The translations under genes were made by a program, and so were the position numbers. A stretch of DNA of 14,010 nt. Source: an uncultured Oscillibacter sp. (GTDB taxonomy: Bacteria; Bacillota; Clostridia; Oscillospirales; Oscillospiraceae). The first letter of the stretch is position 1, and each line of letters begins with the position of its first letter. Location: contig CAJUTB010000050.1 of the NCBI GenBank assembly GCA_910589315.1, positions 1 to 14,010 on the forward strand, given 5' to 3'. The notes under the pieces were generated by a model. The model worked only from the letters and a program-made list of their open reading frames with translations. It was not told where the DNA came from and did not search any database. Of the stretch, positions 13,372 through 14,010 are shown in pieces.

Positions 13372-13944
13372 ATGTATGAACAGTTTTTGATTGCTTTACT
13401 GGCTCCGCTGGGCGTTTATGATTTAACGGTGGGGTCGATCAGCGAGGCGGAACTGTATGCGCTGGGCAAGGGGTTCGACGCGGCGGCGAAACGCTTGGAA
13501 TACGTGGAACGAGAGGGCTTGACCGCTACTGCCGAGGAGGAAGGACTGCGGCGCAGAGAGGCCCTCTTTGCACGGCGGCCGGCGGCGGTGACGCCGGAGG
13601 AACGCAGGGCGGCGATTGCCGCTTTGCTCCAGATCGCCGGGGATTCCCTGACGCCCGAGGCCATTGACCGAACCATTCGCGGCTGTGGAATTCGGGCGAA
13701 GGCAATCGAAATGGGCGGCGGTAATCTGCGGGTCGTGTTCCCGGAAACCGCCGGTGTTCCTGCGGAGTTTGAACAGATTCAGAAAATTATCCTTGATATT
13801 CTGCCCTGTCACCTTGGAATTGAGTTCTATTTCCGTTACCTGACTTGGGCGGAGTGCGAGGACGCCGGGTATACCTGGGAGGCCATAGAGGCTGCGAACC
13901 ATACTTGGGAGAGTTTCCAGCTCTCTGTGCCGCCGGAACCTTGA
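13372..13944 (+). CDS. Baseplate wedge/tail protein I-like (DUF2313, XkdU-like)
   Basis: This 190-residue protein follows J, as gpI, YmfQ or XkdU do, and completes the baseplate wedge. It opens with a short N-terminal domain (FLIALLAPLGVYDL), then a charged helical region (KRLEYVEREGLTATAEEEGL, RREALFARRP), a segment EERRAAIAALLQIAGDSLTP and the C-terminal part with QIQKIILDILPCHLGIEFYF, which corresponds to the conserved region seen in DUF2313 proteins. The ATG at 13372 is three bases after the J stop, with GGAGGG before it. No gene overlaps its stop, unlike most of the operon. Tail fibres normally follow gpI; none is visible before the window ends. Confidence 0.85.
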   Translation: MYEQFLIALLAPLGVYDLTVGSISEAELYALGKGFDAAAKRLEYVEREGLTATAEEEGLRRREALFARRPAAVTPEERRAAIAALLQIAGDSLTPEAIDRTIRGCGIRAKAIEMGGGNLRVVFPETAGVPAEFEQIQKIILDILPCHLGIEFYFRYLTWAECEDAGYTWEAIEAANHTWESFQLSVPPEP

Positions 13945-14010
13945 GAGATGCTGCCTGTAATTAGGGTCTACAGAAAAAGCAAAAAGCCACAATAAAAATG
14001 CGGGGATATG
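13945..14010 (+). other. End of window: short AT-richer stretch, no clear gene
   Basis: After the gpI-like gene the composition turns more A-rich. An ATG at 13998 is the only plausible start but has no ribosome binding site visible before it. There is no hairpin with a T-run, so transcription is not seen to end here. Confidence 0.3.

Noticed and set aside
1..14010. CRISPR array, insertion sequence or toxin-antitoxin pair
   Set aside because: No regularly spaced repeats, no transposase motifs or terminal inverted repeats of an IS, and no small gene pair outside the structural operon were seen.

Overview
The window holds one GC-rich, strictly plus-strand late operon for the head and contractile tail of a myophage-like element, most likely a prophage or domesticated prophage in a Gram-positive host of the Clostridia/Oscillospiraceae type. 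That host guess rests on strong AGGAGG-type ribosome binding sites, many TTG starts, PBSX/XkdN-XkdU-like tail gene order, and a palindromic intergenic element of a kind I recall from Oscillospiraceae genomes; no database search was run. Positions 1-250 are AT-rich, may carry the last codons of an upstream gene (stop at 170-172), and contain a good intrinsic terminator (185-218). The phage operon begins after it, at 330.

Layout. DNA packaging: small terminase (330-788) and large terminase (748-2058). A 319-bp non-coding interval with a chain of perfect inverted repeats (2059-2377) follows. Head: portal (2378-3541), prohead protease with a probable scaffold tail and an embedded Cys/His cluster (3562-4413), small decoration-like protein (4567-4938), major capsid protein (4959-5984). 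Neck: three tightly overlapping genes (6006-7161) for head-tail connector, head closure and tail completion. Tail: sheath (7158-8222), tube (8272-8655), assembly chaperone (8652-8972), a 304-residue protein in the tape-measure slot (8978-9892), LysM baseplate/tube-cap protein (9994-10578), gp27/gpD-like hub (10575-11519), very small gpV-like spike (11546-11941), gp25/XkdS-like wedge (11953-12336), baseplate J (12311-13369) and gpI-like wedge protein (13372-13944). The window ends 66 bases later, before any recognisable tail fibre.

How it works together: terminase and portal fill a protease-matured HK97-fold head; the neck proteins join it to a contractile tail built from sheath and tube, ending in a hub, spike and J/I wedge baseplate. 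No integrase, lysis, replication or fibre gene lies inside the window.

The most notable points are the extreme compactness (19 genes in 13.6 kb) and the absence of a normal long tape-measure protein. Its slot is filled by a short, Gly/Ala/Arg-rich, apparently TM-free protein, flanked upstream by a potential -1 slippery site and downstream by a 101-bp interval with two G-quadruplex-like motifs. Together with the host-like repeat inside the late operon, this makes a miniature myophage, or a domesticated particle such as a gene transfer agent, a testable idea rather than a conclusion.
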